Shown one piece after another: positions 9,001 to 19,165 of a stretch of DNA of 64,000 nucleotides; position 1 is the stretch's first letter; each line of letters starts with the position of its first letter. The stretch lies in the NCBI GenBank assembly GCA_012271135.1, contig JAAXGZ010000142.1, forward strand, positions 1-64,000, written 5' to 3'. The notes below the pieces were generated by a model. That model had not been told where the DNA came from. It searched no databases and was given only the letters and a program-made list of their open reading frames with translations. Position numbers and translations under genes: made by a program. The DNA comes from Caldilineales bacterium (lineage in GTDB: Bacteria; Chloroflexota; Anaerolineae; Caldilineales; Caldilineaceae).

Positions 9001-10050
9001 ATGACCACATCTGAGCGCGCGCCCCGGGCAGGGGCGGCCAACACTACAGAACCCCTGTTGACTGTACAGGGACTGAAGACCTGGTTCCATACCGACGATG
9101 GGATCCTCAAGGCCGTCGATGGGGTGGATTTCTCGGTTCCCGCCTGTTCGACCCTGGGACTGATTGGCGAGAGTGGCTGTGGCAAAAGCGTCACGGCCCG
9201 ATCCATTCTGGGCATAGTGCCGCGGCCGGGGCGCATCGAAGCCGGCACGATCACGTTCCAGTCACAGGAACAGGGATCCGTGGAACTGACGGCCATGGAC
9301 CCGACCGGTCGGGAGATCCGTTCCATCCGGGGACGCGAGATCACCATGATTTTCCAGGAACCGATGAGTTCCCTGAGTCCGGTGCACTCGATTGGCAATC
9401 AGCTCAGTGAAACCATTCTGCTGCATATGTCCGTGGATCGCCGGGAAGCCATGGAACGATCGCACGAGTTGCTGGACCGGGTTGGCATTCCGGATCCCGG
9501 CCAGCGCCTGCAGGAATTTCCCCACCACCTTTCCGGTGGCATGCGACAGCGGGTGATGATTGCGATGGCGTTGTCATGCAGGCCATCGCTGCTGATTGCG
9601 GACGAACCGACCACGGCACTGGATGTAACCGTGCAGGCCCAGATCCTGGAATTGATCCGGGAACTGCAGGCCGAACACCAGATGGCCGTGCTGTTCATCA
9701 CCCACGATCTGGGTGTCATTGCCGAGACCTGCGACCACGTCGCCGTCATGTACCTGGGCCGGATTGTGGAGGCGGGACCGGTGCGAGAGATTTTCCACAA
9801 CCCCCGGCACCCCTACACGATCCGCCTGATGGAATCCATCCCCCGTCTTGGTGAAGAGCGCTCGCGGCTGAATGCCATCGCGGGCACGGTTCCCATCCCC
9901 TTGGACCCGCCTGCCATCTGCAGTTTTCTGGACCGCTGTCCCGATCAGATGGAGGGAGTCTGCGACCAGGCGATGCCGGCCCTCGTACAGTTGCATCCAT
10001 ACCACTCCGTTCGCTGTTTTTTGCACAGCCAGGAAGTGGAAGGTCCATGA
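9001..10050 (+). CDS. Peptide/oligosaccharide ABC transporter ATPase, OppD/DppD type
   Basis: This 349-residue cytoplasmic ATPase has Walker A GESGCGKS (about residues 55-62), ABC signature LSGGMRQR, and Walker [13 protein letters not shown] followed by the His of ITHDLG. The C-terminal Cys-containing segment ([15 protein letters not shown]) is typical of OppD/OppF proteins. The start at 9001 was chosen over one 36 bases upstream because family similarity begins about 25 residues later. It overlaps the partner ATPase by four bases. The matching permeases and binding protein are 6-9 kb downstream (17030-21811), after two glycosidase genes. It energises import with its OppF-type partner. Confidence 0.9.
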   Translation: MTTSERAPRAGAANTTEPLLTVQGLKTWFHTDDGILKAVDGVDFSVPACSTLGLIGESGCGKSVTARSILGIVPRPGRIEAGTITFQSQEQGSVELTAMDPTGREIRSIRGREITMIFQEPMSSLSPVHSIGNQLSETILLHMSVDRREAMERSHELLDRVGIPDPGQRLQEFPHHLSGGMRQRVMIAMALSCRPSLLIADEPTTALDVTVQAQILELIRELQAEHQMAVLFITHDLGVIAETCDHVAVMYLGRIVEAGPVREIFHNPRHPYTIRLMESIPRLGEERSRLNAIAGTVPIPLDPPAICSFLDRCPDQMEGVCDQAMPALVQLHPYHSVRCFLHSQEVEGP

Positions 10051-11072
10051 CAGACGAAAGGGCTTCGACCCCGGCTCCGTTGCTGCAAATCGAGTCGCTG
10101 CGCAAATATTTTCCCGTGCAGAAAGGGTTGCTGCGTCGTGTGGTGGGGCAGGTACGGGCGGTGGATGGAGTGGATCTGGAGCTGGCGCCCGGAGAGACCC
10201 TCGGTCTGGTTGGCGAATCCGGCTCGGGCAAGACCACTCTGGGACGCTGTGTGGTGCGAGCCCAGAAGCCCACCAGTGGAGCCATTCGCCTGGACATTGA
10301 AGGACGCGACTCCATCGATCTGGCAGTGGCCAGCCAAAACGAGTTGCAAACCTACCGCCAGCACATGTCCATGATCTTCCAGGACCCCTTTCTATCGCTG
10401 GATCCCCGCTGGACCGTGCTGGACATCGTCAGTGAACCGCTGCGCAAGCTTCAGATCGTCAAGGCCGGGGAAGCCGAAGACCGGGTCCGTTCCCTGATCG
10501 AGGTGGTGGGGCTGGAAGCCCAGCACCTGCATCGCTATCCCCATGCCTTCTCGGGCGGACAGAGACAGCGGATCGGTATCGCCCGCGCCCTGGCCACCAA
10601 TCCCAAGCTGATCGTGGCCGATGAACCGGTGTCGGCCTTGGATGTGTCCATCCAGGCCCAAATCCTGAACACCCTCAAGGACCTCCAGCACGAATTCGGC
10701 CTGACCTATCTGTTCATTGCGCACGACTTGAGCGTGGTTGAGCACATCTCCGACCGTGTTGCCGTCATGTACTGCGGCCGGGTTGTGGAAAGCGGCCCTA
10801 CCCGCCAACTGTTTCACCAGCCTTTGCATCCCTACACGGAAGCCCTGCTCTCGGCGGTGCCCCAGCCGGATCCCGATCGACGGTCCGACCGCATCATCCT
10901 GCCCGGCGAGGTCGCCAATCCTGCCAATCCCCCTGCCGGTTGCCATTTCCACCCCCGCTGCAGCTATGCCCAGGACATCTGCCGGTCGGAAGCCCCCCCC
11001 TTTGTCGACTGGCAGGAAGATCATGGCGCGGCCTGCCACTTCTCCGAGGAAATCGAATTGCAGGGGGTATAG
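10047..11072 (+). CDS. Peptide/oligosaccharide ABC transporter ATPase, OppF/DppF type
   Basis: The ATG at 10047 overlaps the previous stop (ATGA). This 341-residue ATPase has Walker [12 protein letters not shown] signature [10 protein letters not shown], and Walker [13 protein letters not shown]. The C-terminal segment [20 protein letters not shown] with its two Cys is the Opp/Dpp extension. It would form a heterodimer with the OppD-type protein. The fucosidase gene follows after 12 bases, so transporter ATPases and glycosidases are probably co-transcribed. Confidence 0.9.
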   Translation: MTDERASTPAPLLQIESLRKYFPVQKGLLRRVVGQVRAVDGVDLELAPGETLGLVGESGSGKTTLGRCVVRAQKPTSGAIRLDIEGRDSIDLAVASQNELQTYRQHMSMIFQDPFLSLDPRWTVLDIVSEPLRKLQIVKAGEAEDRVRSLIEVVGLEAQHLHRYPHAFSGGQRQRIGIARALATNPKLIVADEPVSALDVSIQAQILNTLKDLQHEFGLTYLFIAHDLSVVEHISDRVAVMYCGRVVESGPTRQLFHQPLHPYTEALLSAVPQPDPDRRSDRIILPGEVANPANPPAGCHFHPRCSYAQDICRSEAPPFVDWQEDHGAACHFSEEIELQGV

Positions 11073-11084
11073 ACCAAGACTGCT

Positions 11085-12383
11085 ATGGCCTTGAACCAAT
11101 CGGCGCACGCACAGGACCAGGACCGCGCCTCGCAGGAGGTGTACACCCAACGGGCCAACACTCCGGAGACACTGGCCTGGTACCAGGATCGGGCCTTGGG
11201 CATGTACCTGTACTGGACGGTCGATGCCATCTTCGGAATGGTCAACGCCCATTCCGTGGTAGGTGCTTCCTCGGACTACCTCGATCGCTATTTCCGCCAG
11301 TTGCCGCTCTGGTTCAACCCGCAGCGGTTCGATGCAGCCTGGTATGCGCGTCTGGCGGCCACCTGTGGGTTCGACTATGTCACGGTGACCGCCAAGAACC
11401 ACAACGGCTTTTGCATGTGGGACACCGCTACCACGGATTTCAAGGTCACCAACACGGCGTACGGCAGGGATATCCTGCACCAGTACACCCAGGCCCTGCG
11501 CGCCAGGGACATCCCGGTTGGGTTCTATTTTTCCCCGGACGACGCCTGGTTCCAGTGGCGCCGGGGTCGGGAGGTCACGCGCAGCCGGGACTACTGCAAT
11601 CCGGAATTCAATCCGGAATTGCTGGCCTATGACCAGCGTCAGCTGGAGGAACTTATCACCGTCTACGATCCCGACATCCTGTGCGTTGACGGGTATCAGG
11701 CAGCGACTGCCTCGCTGGTTGAGTTCGCCTGGGACCTGAAGCCGGAACTGATGGTGACGCGGGGCGGGATCACCACGCCTGAACAGGAAGCCCGCCAGGA
11801 TGTTCAGGGGCCTTTCGAGTCCCACTACACCATTGGCCGCCAATGGCAGTATCGGGCCGGCAACGACCGCAACAAGACGGGCCGGGAGCTGATCGAACTG
11901 CTTGTGGACTGCCGTTCGCGCGGCGGCACGCTGTTGCTGGCCATCGGCGGCCCGGATGCGGACGGGGTGCTGCCTCGGGACAAGGACGACAGGGTCCGGG
12001 AACTGGGCCTTTGGATGTTCGTCAACGGGGAGGCCATGCAGGCCACCCGTCCCTGGCTCCATTCCCGGCAGGGCGATCTGGCCTTCACGCAAAGCCGGGA
12101 CGGCACCGCGGTCTATGCGGTCGATTTGGGACCGCCGCTGCCATTGGGCACCTGGCGCACGGTCGCCGTCGACGGATTGCACCTGCAGGCCGACGCCCGT
12201 GTGGACGTACTGGGTGCCTCGGGCCTAACCCTCGAATATCGGCCCGACTTCGATCCGCGGCCACGCTGGTTTGCCACGCCCACGGGGGTGGCCGTGACCT
12301 ATTGCCGCACCCAGCGCCTGTACAACGACTTGCGCTGGCCCAACCCGGTCACTCTCAAGTTCGACGGCGTGGTCGCAGGTTGA
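11085..12383 (+). CDS. GH29-family alpha-L-fucosidase
   Basis: The 432-residue protein has a GH29 (beta/alpha)8 barrel. The motif VTVTAKNHNGFCMWDT (about residues 100-115) corresponds to the KHHDGF region that binds fucose. The likely nucleophile is Asp202 in DILCVDGYQ, after strand 4, though this context is more divergent than the usual WxD motif. There is no clear Sec signal, so it may act in the cytoplasm on imported oligosaccharides. It lies 12 bases after the OppF-type ATPase and before a GH2 enzyme. Substrate specificity (fucose linkage) cannot be told. Another GH29 subfamily activity is possible, but the family call is firm. Confidence 0.82.
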   Translation: MALNQSAHAQDQDRASQEVYTQRANTPETLAWYQDRALGMYLYWTVDAIFGMVNAHSVVGASSDYLDRYFRQLPLWFNPQRFDAAWYARLAATCGFDYVTVTAKNHNGFCMWDTATTDFKVTNTAYGRDILHQYTQALRARDIPVGFYFSPDDAWFQWRRGREVTRSRDYCNPEFNPELLAYDQRQLEELITVYDPDILCVDGYQAATASLVEFAWDLKPELMVTRGGITTPEQEARQDVQGPFESHYTIGRQWQYRAGNDRNKTGRELIELLVDCRSRGGTLLLAIGGPDADGVLPRDKDDRVRELGLWMFVNGEAMQATRPWLHSRQGDLAFTQSRDGTAVYAVDLGPPLPLGTWRTVAVDGLHLQADARVDVLGASGLTLEYRPDFDPRPRWFATPTGVAVTYCRTQRLYNDLRWPNPVTLKFDGVVAG

Positions 12384-12441
12384 CCCTGCTTCTTCCCATC
12401 AGGCCCAGTTCCTCCAATTCAACTTCACGGGACAAATCACC

Positions 12442-14982
12442 ATGAACCCCTTGCCTCAAAGCCTGGATCAGATTGACAGGGATGAATTCGCGCCCCGTTA
12501 CTCCCCGCTCGACGGACCTGGCCAGCCGATTGCCCTCCTGCCGGGTGACGGAAATCCCTTGGATACCCCCGGCCACATCGATCTCAGCGGCGAATGGGAA
12601 ATGGCGGCGGAAATGTCTCCGGACGAACGCCTTGGATCGGACTGGTCCGATGCCATCACTGCCAACGTGCCGTGCAGCGTGCATACCGCCCTGCTGGAGG
12701 CGGGCCGCATCCCCGATCCCTACGTGGGCCTGAACGACGAAGTTGCCTATCCGGAGGGATTCCGCACCTGGTGGTTGCGCAGGCGGTTCAGGCACCCGGG
12801 TGATGCCACGCACCTGTGTTTCCAAGGTGTGTTCGACGCTTGCGACGTCTGGCTCAACGGTCACCATCTGGGCTCGCACCGGGGCATGTTCGGGGAGTTC
12901 GAGTTCCCGGTGGACGAACTTCTGCTGGAGGACAACGAACTGGTGGTGAGGTTGCAACCGGCTCCCTTTCACCTCCGCGAAGGAGAGGATTGGCGCTTCT
13001 TCAAGGGGATGAACCTTGGCTGGATGGACACCACCACCTTCAACAATTCCTATGGTTGGCATTACATCAATCTGCCCACTGTCGGCATTTGGAGACCGGT
13101 GTTCCTGGAGGCCCGATCTCCGCTGCGCCTGCGGAATCCGTTCGTTGCCACGCTGGATGCCCAGGCGGGCAAGGTGCTGTTAACTGTCCAGATCGAGGGT
13201 CCCGACGGCGCCTGGCAGGGAAGGCTGTCGGGGGTTGTGGCTCCCGAGAATTTTGCGGGTCGCAGTTTCCATTTCGACCATGCTGTCGAAGGCACCGGCG
13301 GGACCAGCGAGGTGCGGCTGGAGCTGACCATTCCCGATCCCCACCTCTGGTGGCCGGCGGATCACGGCAATCCGGACTTCTATCGCCTTTGCCTTGGCCT
13401 TGAAAGCGATTCCCCCGTCAGTACCGACAGGATGGAAACCACTTTCGGACTGCGTACGGTCGAAATGCGCCCCTTGCCGGACGGCCCCAGTCCGGATCTG
13501 TACAACTGGACCTTCGTCATCAATGGCCGGCCACTGTTCATTAAGGGTGCCAACTGGTGCACCATGGACGCGCTGATGCGCTTTGACCGGGACCTGTACG
13601 CCCGGTTTTTCCAGATGGCGCGTGATTCCCACATCCATATGCTGAGGGCCTGGGGGTCCGGCATGCCGGAGACGGATGACTTCTTCGACCTGGCCGATCG
13701 GCACGGGGTGATGATTCTGCAGGAGTGGCCCACAGCCTGGAACTCCCATGACGTCCAGCCTCTGGATCTGCTGGAAGAGACGGTGCGCCACACCACGTTG
13801 CGCATCCGGAATCATCCGTCCCTGGTCATGTACGGCGCCGGCAACGAATCCAGCAAGCCGTTTGGACCCAGCATCAACATGATGGGCCGCCACAGCATAG
13901 AACTGGACGGCACACGTCCCTTCCATCGGGCCGAACCCTGGGGCGGCAGCATGCACAACTACGATGTGTACTGGGGACGGCAGCCGTTGGACAAGTGGCT
14001 GACCATGAAGGAATTGTTCATTGGGGAGTTTGGTATCGCCTCCCTGCCTTCGCTGGAATCGACGCTGAAGTTCCTGCCGGCCGAGGAGCATGATGTCTGG
14101 CCGCCGCGCGCGGACGGCTCGCTGGCCCATCGCATGCCCGTGTTCAACAAGAAGGCAGGCATGTCGATCCATGCCCAGTATGTCGGAGACTGGGTGCCCA
14201 ACGAAAGTCTCGAGAACTTCATTCTGGGAATCCAGATGACCCAGGCCACAGGCATGCGACATGTGGTGGAACTGAATCGGACGCGGTGGCCACATGCCAC
14301 CGGCATCTGCTACTACAAGCTCAACGACAACAACCCGGCTTCGGCATGGTCGACCGTTGACTGGTACGGCGCCCCCAAGATTGCCTATCACATCCTGCAG
14401 CAGGCCTATGCGCCCCTGCATGCCTGCGTGTTGTTTCCGCGCATGTCCGTGGCCGGGGAACCGGTGGAGCTGCCGGTATTCCTGCTTGACGATGCCTTTG
14501 ACCTTGAGCGAAGCGACTGGAAGGTGCGCATACGCGCCTTCAGCCAGCACCTGGCACCGGTCGCGGTGCAGGAGTTCAGAGGGGTGGCGGAACCATGGCA
14601 GCAAGTCCGGGACCTGGGTGTCCTGTCCCTGAACGCCGATCAGACCTTCAACATTCCCCTGCTGGTGGTCGCGGACGTCATCAAGGGCAATCGGCTGGCG
14701 GATCGCACGTTCTACTGGCTCAACTACACACAGATTCAGGGGTCCCTCTTTGCGTTGCCGCGTACATCGCTGGACACGCGCCGGCACGGCGATGCCATTG
14801 TCGTTACGAACACCGGCGACCTGCCCGCGGTCGGTGTCCACTTCCAGACACCGGGCATCACGGATGTGTTCAGCTGTGCCGAATCCTTCATCTGGCTCGA
14901 TCCCGGCGAGCGACGTCCGATCAGGGTTTCCCACCAAGACGAGCTGGTGAAGGCTGTGGCGTGGAATGCGGACCCGGCCTGA
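12442..14982 (+). CDS. GH2-family beta-mannosidase-like glycosidase
   Basis: The 846-residue protein has a jelly-roll sugar-binding domain at the start (ISLSGEWEMA-like segment, then CDVWLNGHHLGSHRGMF near residues 134-150), an immunoglobulin-like domain, and a TIM barrel. The acid/base is probably Glu469 in YGAGNESS and the nucleophile Glu529 in FIGEFGIASLPS. Both contexts are those of the beta-mannosidase branch of GH2 rather than beta-galactosidase. There is no signal peptide. Together with the GH29 enzyme and Opp-type transporter it suggests uptake and trimming of mannose/fucose-containing glycans. The gene is full length for the family. Confidence 0.85.
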   Translation: MNPLPQSLDQIDRDEFAPRYSPLDGPGQPIALLPGDGNPLDTPGHIDLSGEWEMAAEMSPDERLGSDWSDAITANVPCSVHTALLEAGRIPDPYVGLNDEVAYPEGFRTWWLRRRFRHPGDATHLCFQGVFDACDVWLNGHHLGSHRGMFGEFEFPVDELLLEDNELVVRLQPAPFHLREGEDWRFFKGMNLGWMDTTTFNNSYGWHYINLPTVGIWRPVFLEARSPLRLRNPFVATLDAQAGKVLLTVQIEGPDGAWQGRLSGVVAPENFAGRSFHFDHAVEGTGGTSEVRLELTIPDPHLWWPADHGNPDFYRLCLGLESDSPVSTDRMETTFGLRTVEMRPLPDGPSPDLYNWTFVINGRPLFIKGANWCTMDALMRFDRDLYARFFQMARDSHIHMLRAWGSGMPETDDFFDLADRHGVMILQEWPTAWNSHDVQPLDLLEETVRHTTLRIRNHPSLVMYGAGNESSKPFGPSINMMGRHSIELDGTRPFHRAEPWGGSMHNYDVYWGRQPLDKWLTMKELFIGEFGIASLPSLESTLKFLPAEEHDVWPPRADGSLAHRMPVFNKKAGMSIHAQYVGDWVPNESLENFILGIQMTQATGMRHVVELNRTRWPHATGICYYKLNDNNPASAWSTVDWYGAPKIAYHILQQAYAPLHACVLFPRMSVAGEPVELPVFLLDDAFDLERSDWKVRIRAFSQHLAPVAVQEFRGVAEPWQQVRDLGVLSLNADQTFNIPLLVVADVIKGNRLADRTFYWLNYTQIQGSLFALPRTSLDTRRHGDAIVVTNTGDLPAVGVHFQTPGITDVFSCAESFIWLDPGERRPIRVSHQDELVKAVAWNADPA

Positions 14983-15645
14983 AGCAGTTTGGGAAATCAG
15001 GCAGTGTGCCCAATGGCCTAATGAGTTGATTTGGCATTCAAAAGCCGCTGGATCGCCAGGTTCCGGCTATCGCCTGACCGTGGTGAGCGTGCACGCATTC
15101 GGTTGTGATCTCTGGCTGTTCCCGCGCAATCTTCAACAGCAGCGGACCGGTGCCTGAAGCGAATGGCTCTGCCATTGCGAAGACGGCCCTCCGGCCCTTC
15201 GTTTCAATGCGCGTGGGAATGGGTGCGGTGATGTACACAGGGGGCCGAGCGGTGCTGGAAACCCGGCGCCACCATGATCGGATCGCCGACTGTGGGAGGT
15301 CAGGCGCACATGTGGCTGGCGGCACAGAGGAAATTGACCGCACCAGGGGTCCCGAGGCATGTGCACGTGCGGTTCCAGCCGGCCGAAGCGTCTCTCCAGG
15401 CGGTTGGTACCGGTCGGGATGTCCGGGGTGCGGCAGTGAATGCCCATCCGGCACCAACACTCCAGGAAGTACTCAACCGGTTGCCGCCACGTCAAGGGAG
15501 CCGGCACGACCGGGTTCACTGCCTCCCCGACCACGAGAGTGGGATCCCCGCCCCTTCCGCCGACTGCGGTGGCCGCAGCCGGCAGCCTCGTGCCATACTC
15601 GCAGTCGATCAACGATGCGGCGACCGGAGCGGTTGACGGCCCGGC
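14983..15645 (-). other. Intergenic with a possible transposase remnant
   Basis: No intact gene. On the minus strand around 15360-15460 the translation contains TNRLERRFGRLEPHVH, similar to the C-terminal segment seen at 3420-3530, so a decayed transposase of the same unnamed type is possible. The rest shows nothing. Confidence 0.35.
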
Positions 15646-16395
15646 TCAGCTCGACCGGGAATCCGGGCGTCGAAGTTGCGCCTCCAGTTCCCGGACCTTC
15701 GCTTCGAGGGCGACTCGTGCTTCACGCTCCGCCCTGAGTGCGGCCTCTGCGCCCTCGGCGCGGGCCACCTGATCATCATAGGTGGCGATGTGCCGACCCG
15801 TCTCCGGGTCACGCCACTTTAACTGACCCTGCTCCCAGCGCAAGTCCAAGTTTAGAACTGCACTGTGCCCCTGCAGGATGTCCTCCTCCAGCTCCTCAAT
15901 GGCGACCGGCTGGTAGACCCCACCCACGAGACGGTCCCCGGCTAGGCGCGTGCCGTGGCTCCGGCCCGTCTCGTCGAAGCGCCAGTACTCGGGGATGCCC
16001 AGGGTAGCGTAGTTATCCCGCTTCTCCTCCACGTCCACGCGGCCGGTCGAGGGAGAGCCAATCTCCAAAACGAAGTCGGGCGGCTTGCCCTGCTCCGAAA
16101 TGATGTAGGCGTTGCGCCGGTGGTAGGCCTCCGGGTCCACGTCAAACGCAATTAGCATGTCGGGATACCGGATCCCCGCCATGTCGTCGGGCGGGAAGGG
16201 GGCTAGGTACAGGTCGCCTCCCAGCAGCGTGGTGGCGGGATTGCCGAAGTGCTTGGCCAGATGGAGGGCGGCGCCGTTGATGGTCAGATGTTGGAAGTTG
16301 GCCATCAGCTCATCGGGATTGCGCCGGGGAGGATCTGGGAGCGGCAACAGGATTGGAGGCTGAAGTTCCGCGACAGTGGGCTGCGAAACGGTCAT
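15646..16395 (-). CDS. Uma2-family (PD-(D/E)XK) putative endonuclease
   Basis: This 249-residue protein starts at ATG 16395 (MTVSQPTVAE). The core RYPDMLIAFDVDPEAYHRR, then PPDFVLEIGSPSTGRVDVEEKRDNY, matches the Uma2 (DUF820) restriction-endonuclease-like fold, with Asp, the Glu of VLEI and a Lys as likely metal-site residues. After the fold, EYWRFDETGR is also typical. The C-terminus (about residues 195-245) is rich in Ala, Glu and Arg and probably forms a coiled coil. Uma2 proteins are often multi-copy in Chloroflexota and Cyanobacteria, and their biological role is unclear. It interrupts the two halves of the Opp-type transporter and is on the opposite strand. Confidence 0.82.
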   Translation of the reverse strand: MTVSQPTVAELQPPILLPLPDPPRRNPDELMANFQHLTINGAALHLAKHFGNPATTLLGGDLYLAPFPPDDMAGIRYPDMLIAFDVDPEAYHRRNAYIISEQGKPPDFVLEIGSPSTGRVDVEEKRDNYATLGIPEYWRFDETGRSHGTRLAGDRLVGGVYQPVAIEELEEDILQGHSAVLNLDLRWEQGQLKWRDPETGRHIATYDDQVARAEGAEAALRAEREARVALEAKVRELEAQLRRPDSRSS

Positions 16396-17029
16396 ATCGC
16401 ACCTTTGAGGTTCGGCATGTGCACGGGACCGCGATGGCGCGGATTCGGCCAAGGCGGACACCCCGGCACCTTGGCTGGATTGTACCGCGCTTCAGGCAAG
16501 GTACCGGGCGGCGAGACTATTGCAATTCTGGTGGCATTTGGTGCCATGGTGTGACAGAGGGGGACCAACCTCGGCGGCAATCGGAGCGTGACCGTCCAGC
16601 GTTACCGCTGCCAGTCCTGCGGTTACACGGTTACCATGGCCCCCTCGGTGTAGATCGCAAGGGACGCACGCGGTGGCTGCGGTTGCAGGGCCCGGTGGAT
16701 CTGGTGCGGGCGGTGGCGATGGACGGGATCCGGATCCCGATTGGAAGCCGCTCACGGCCGGTGGCAGGCAGTCGGGTGCACACATAGCTGACGGCGGGGA
16801 CGAAATTCACGCCCCCGCCCTGGCACCCTAGTCACGGTACTGCCGTCCCAAATCCCACCCTCATTGAAACAGTGCCCAAGTTCCGGGGATTTCTCCTTGG
16901 TCTATGATTGGACTGGAACGCGGCCTCCGATGTCACGCTGTTGGCTGTACCCGGTCGCGCAGGGTTGGGAGCGGCATCACACTCCGCCTTGGTCCATAGG
17001 GACCAGTTCATGCCTCTGAGGATCCGGAC
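16396..17029. other. Intergenic with zinc-ribbon transposase remnant and IS-end-like motif
   Basis: The plus strand near 16590-16635 encodes VQRYRCQSCGYTVTMAPSV then a stop, resembling the N-terminal zinc ribbon of several transposases. At 16864-16877 the sequence TTGAAACAGTGCCC resembles the outer end of the 138-bp inverted-repeat element at 62.6 kb. These are likely debris of one element. A promoter for the permease genes must also lie here but was not identified. Confidence 0.35.
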
Positions 17030-18025
17030 ATGATTCACGTCCTGGCACGCCGCATCATGATTTTGATCCCGATGCTGTTTGCGTTGTCGGTGATCATTTT
17101 TGCCGTGATCGAGCTGCCGCCCGGCGACTACCTGACCACCTACATTGCTGCCATGGAGAGTCGGGGCCTGCAGGCGGACGAAGCAGAAATCTCCCGGATT
17201 CAGCGCCTCTACGCGCTTGATCGACCGATGTACGTGCGCTACGTCCGTTGGATAAGCGGGTTTCTGCGCGGAGACTTGGGGCGGGCGATGGCCACCGAGT
17301 ACGCCGGCAAACGGGTAACGGACATCCTGGCGGAGAGAGTTCCCCTGACCATGGGCATTGCTCTCGTAAGTACCATCCTGGTGTGGGCCATCGCCGTGCC
17401 CATCGGCATCCATTCCGCCACGCATCAGTATTCCGCCGCGGACTACTTCTTTACCTTCGTGGGGTTTTTCGGCCTGGCGGTTCCGAACTTCCTGTTCGCC
17501 ATTGTCCTCATGTGGGTCGTCTATGACTTTACGGGCTTTGGAATCACCGGCCTGTTTTCGCTCAAGTACCACGACGCGCCCTGGTCCCTGGCCAAACTGG
17601 CAGATCTGCTCAAGAACGTGTGGGTGCCGCTGTTGGTGCTGGCGACTGCGGGTACCGCCGGAATGATCCGCATCGTGCGGGGAAATATGCTCGATGAACT
17701 CCATCAGCCCTATGTCGAGACGGCCCGCGCCAAGGGACTGTCGGAACGACGTCTGCTGTGGAAATACCCGATCCGCATTACCTTCAACCCCGTTGTCAGC
17801 ACCATTGGTTGGATGCTGCCGGCCATGGTGGGGGGCGAGGTGCTGGTCGCGATTGTGCTCAACCTTGAGACGGTTGGGCCAATCCTGTTGGAAGCCGTGC
17901 TGTCACAGGACATGCAACTGGCAGGCAGTATCCTGATGATCCTGAGTGTATTGACCGTGATAGGCACGCTGATTTCGGACTTGGGATTGGTCTGGCTGGA
18001 TCCCAGGATCCGCTACGACGCATAG
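17030..18025 (+). CDS. Peptide/oligosaccharide ABC transporter permease, OppB/DppB type
   Basis: The 331-residue inner-membrane protein starts MIHVLARRIM, with about six hydrophobic segments. The start, a first helix followed by an extracytoplasmic region, and the EAA-like loop YVETARAKGLSERRLLWKYPIR near residue 230 are those of OppB/DppB permeases. The C-terminus DLGLVWLDPRIRYDA is also diagnostic. The OppC-type gene follows after 30 bases. The ATPase subunits are at 9001-11072. The distance and the intervening Uma2 and transposase debris suggest an originally continuous operon broken by insertions. Confidence 0.9.
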   Translation: MIHVLARRIMILIPMLFALSVIIFAVIELPPGDYLTTYIAAMESRGLQADEAEISRIQRLYALDRPMYVRYVRWISGFLRGDLGRAMATEYAGKRVTDILAERVPLTMGIALVSTILVWAIAVPIGIHSATHQYSAADYFFTFVGFFGLAVPNFLFAIVLMWVVYDFTGFGITGLFSLKYHDAPWSLAKLADLLKNVWVPLLVLATAGTAGMIRIVRGNMLDELHQPYVETARAKGLSERRLLWKYPIRITFNPVVSTIGWMLPAMVGGEVLVAIVLNLETVGPILLEAVLSQDMQLAGSILMILSVLTVIGTLISDLGLVWLDPRIRYDA

Positions 18026-18055
18026 GTTGGGCGACGCATCTCGTAAATCAGCACC

Positions 18056-19165
18056 ATGGCCCAGAATCTTTCCGCTGCCAAGGCCTACGAGTACACGTCG
18101 GTCAACCAGTTGATGTGGCGCCGCTTCCACAAACATCGCCTGGCCCGTATCGGCGGCGCAGTACTCATCGTGCTCTATGCCCTGGCCTTGCTGTCGGACT
18201 ATCTCGCACCCTACGATGCCAATACGCGGCTCAAGGGCTTTAGGGACGTGCCGCCGTCCCGCATTCGTGTGCGCGACACAAACGGAACGTGGCAGCGGCC
18301 GTTCATCTACGGCATCGAACGCGGGCGTCACCCCGAGACATTCCGCGAGATCTATACCGAGGTCACGGACGAGATCGTCCCCATCGAATTCTTTGTACGC
18401 GGCGACCCCTACAAATTTATGGGGCTTGTCGACTCCGACCGTCATCTGTTTGGTGTGTCCGGCGAAAACCGTTACATCTTCCTGTTTGGAACCGACAGCA
18501 TCAGCCGCGACCTTTTTTCGCGCACGCTGAAAGGTGCGCGCATTTCACTCTTCATCGGGTTTGCTGGCGTGCTCATCTCCTTTCTACTTGGCTGTCTGAT
18601 TGGCGGATTGTCGGGATATTTCGGAGGTGTGGTCGACGAGGTCATCCAGCGATTTATCGACCTGGTGATCAGCATCCCGACGTTGCCTCTGTGGATCACC
18701 CTGTCGGCAGCCATTCCAACCGACTGGAGTGTGGAGGCCACCTTCCTGGCGATTACCGTCGTCCTGTCCCTGTTCGGCTGGCCGGGTCTGGCACGCGTGG
18801 TGCGGGGCAAGTTGCTGTCATTGCGTGACCTGGACTTCGTGACGGCGGCCAAGATTGGAGGCAGTTCCGATCTGAACACGATCCTGACCCATCTTCTGCC
18901 CAATTTCGCCAGTTACCTCATTGTATCGGTCACGCTGGCCATTCCCGGCATGATCCTGGGTGAGACAGCCTTGAGCTTCATTGGCATCGGAATGCAGGAT
19001 CCAGGTGTGAGCTGGGGGGTCCTGCTGCAGGAAACCCGGAATTTTGCCGCGCTGGCGCATCACACCTGGAAGTTGATTCCCCTGCTGTTCATCATCGTGA
19101 CCGTATTGATGTTCAACTTCCTGGGAGACGGCCTCCGGGATGCCGCGGATCCCTACTCTCTCTAG
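18056..19165 (+). CDS. Peptide/oligosaccharide ABC transporter permease, OppC/DppC type
   Basis: The 369-residue inner-membrane protein begins at ATG 18056. An N-terminal helix is followed by an unusually long periplasmic insert (about residues 65-145, including GIERGRHPETFREIYTEVTD). OppC proteins with such an insert are common for family-5 systems with large binding proteins. The EAA-loop equivalent is DFVTAAKIGGSSDLNTILTH, and the C-terminus FLGDGLRDAADPYS is the classical OppC end. It pairs with the OppB-type permease. The binding-protein gene follows after about 700 bases. Confidence 0.9.
   Translation: MAQNLSAAKAYEYTSVNQLMWRRFHKHRLARIGGAVLIVLYALALLSDYLAPYDANTRLKGFRDVPPSRIRVRDTNGTWQRPFIYGIERGRHPETFREIYTEVTDEIVPIEFFVRGDPYKFMGLVDSDRHLFGVSGENRYIFLFGTDSISRDLFSRTLKGARISLFIGFAGVLISFLLGCLIGGLSGYFGGVVDEVIQRFIDLVISIPTLPLWITLSAAIPTDWSVEATFLAITVVLSLFGWPGLARVVRGKLLSLRDLDFVTAAKIGGSSDLNTILTHLLPNFASYLIVSVTLAIPGMILGETALSFIGIGMQDPGVSWGVLLQETRNFAALAHHTWKLIPLLFIIVTVLMFNFLGDGLRDAADPYSL

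Noticed and set aside
10392-12182. Long open frame of about 596 codons on the minus strand opposite the OppF-type and GH29 genes
   Set aside because: It mirrors genuine GC-rich codons on the other strand, has no family features, and spans two well-supported genes.
13180-14937. Long open minus-strand frame (about 585 codons) opposite the GH2 gene
   Set aside because: Antisense shadow of a gene with clear catalytic motifs; no domain in the translation.
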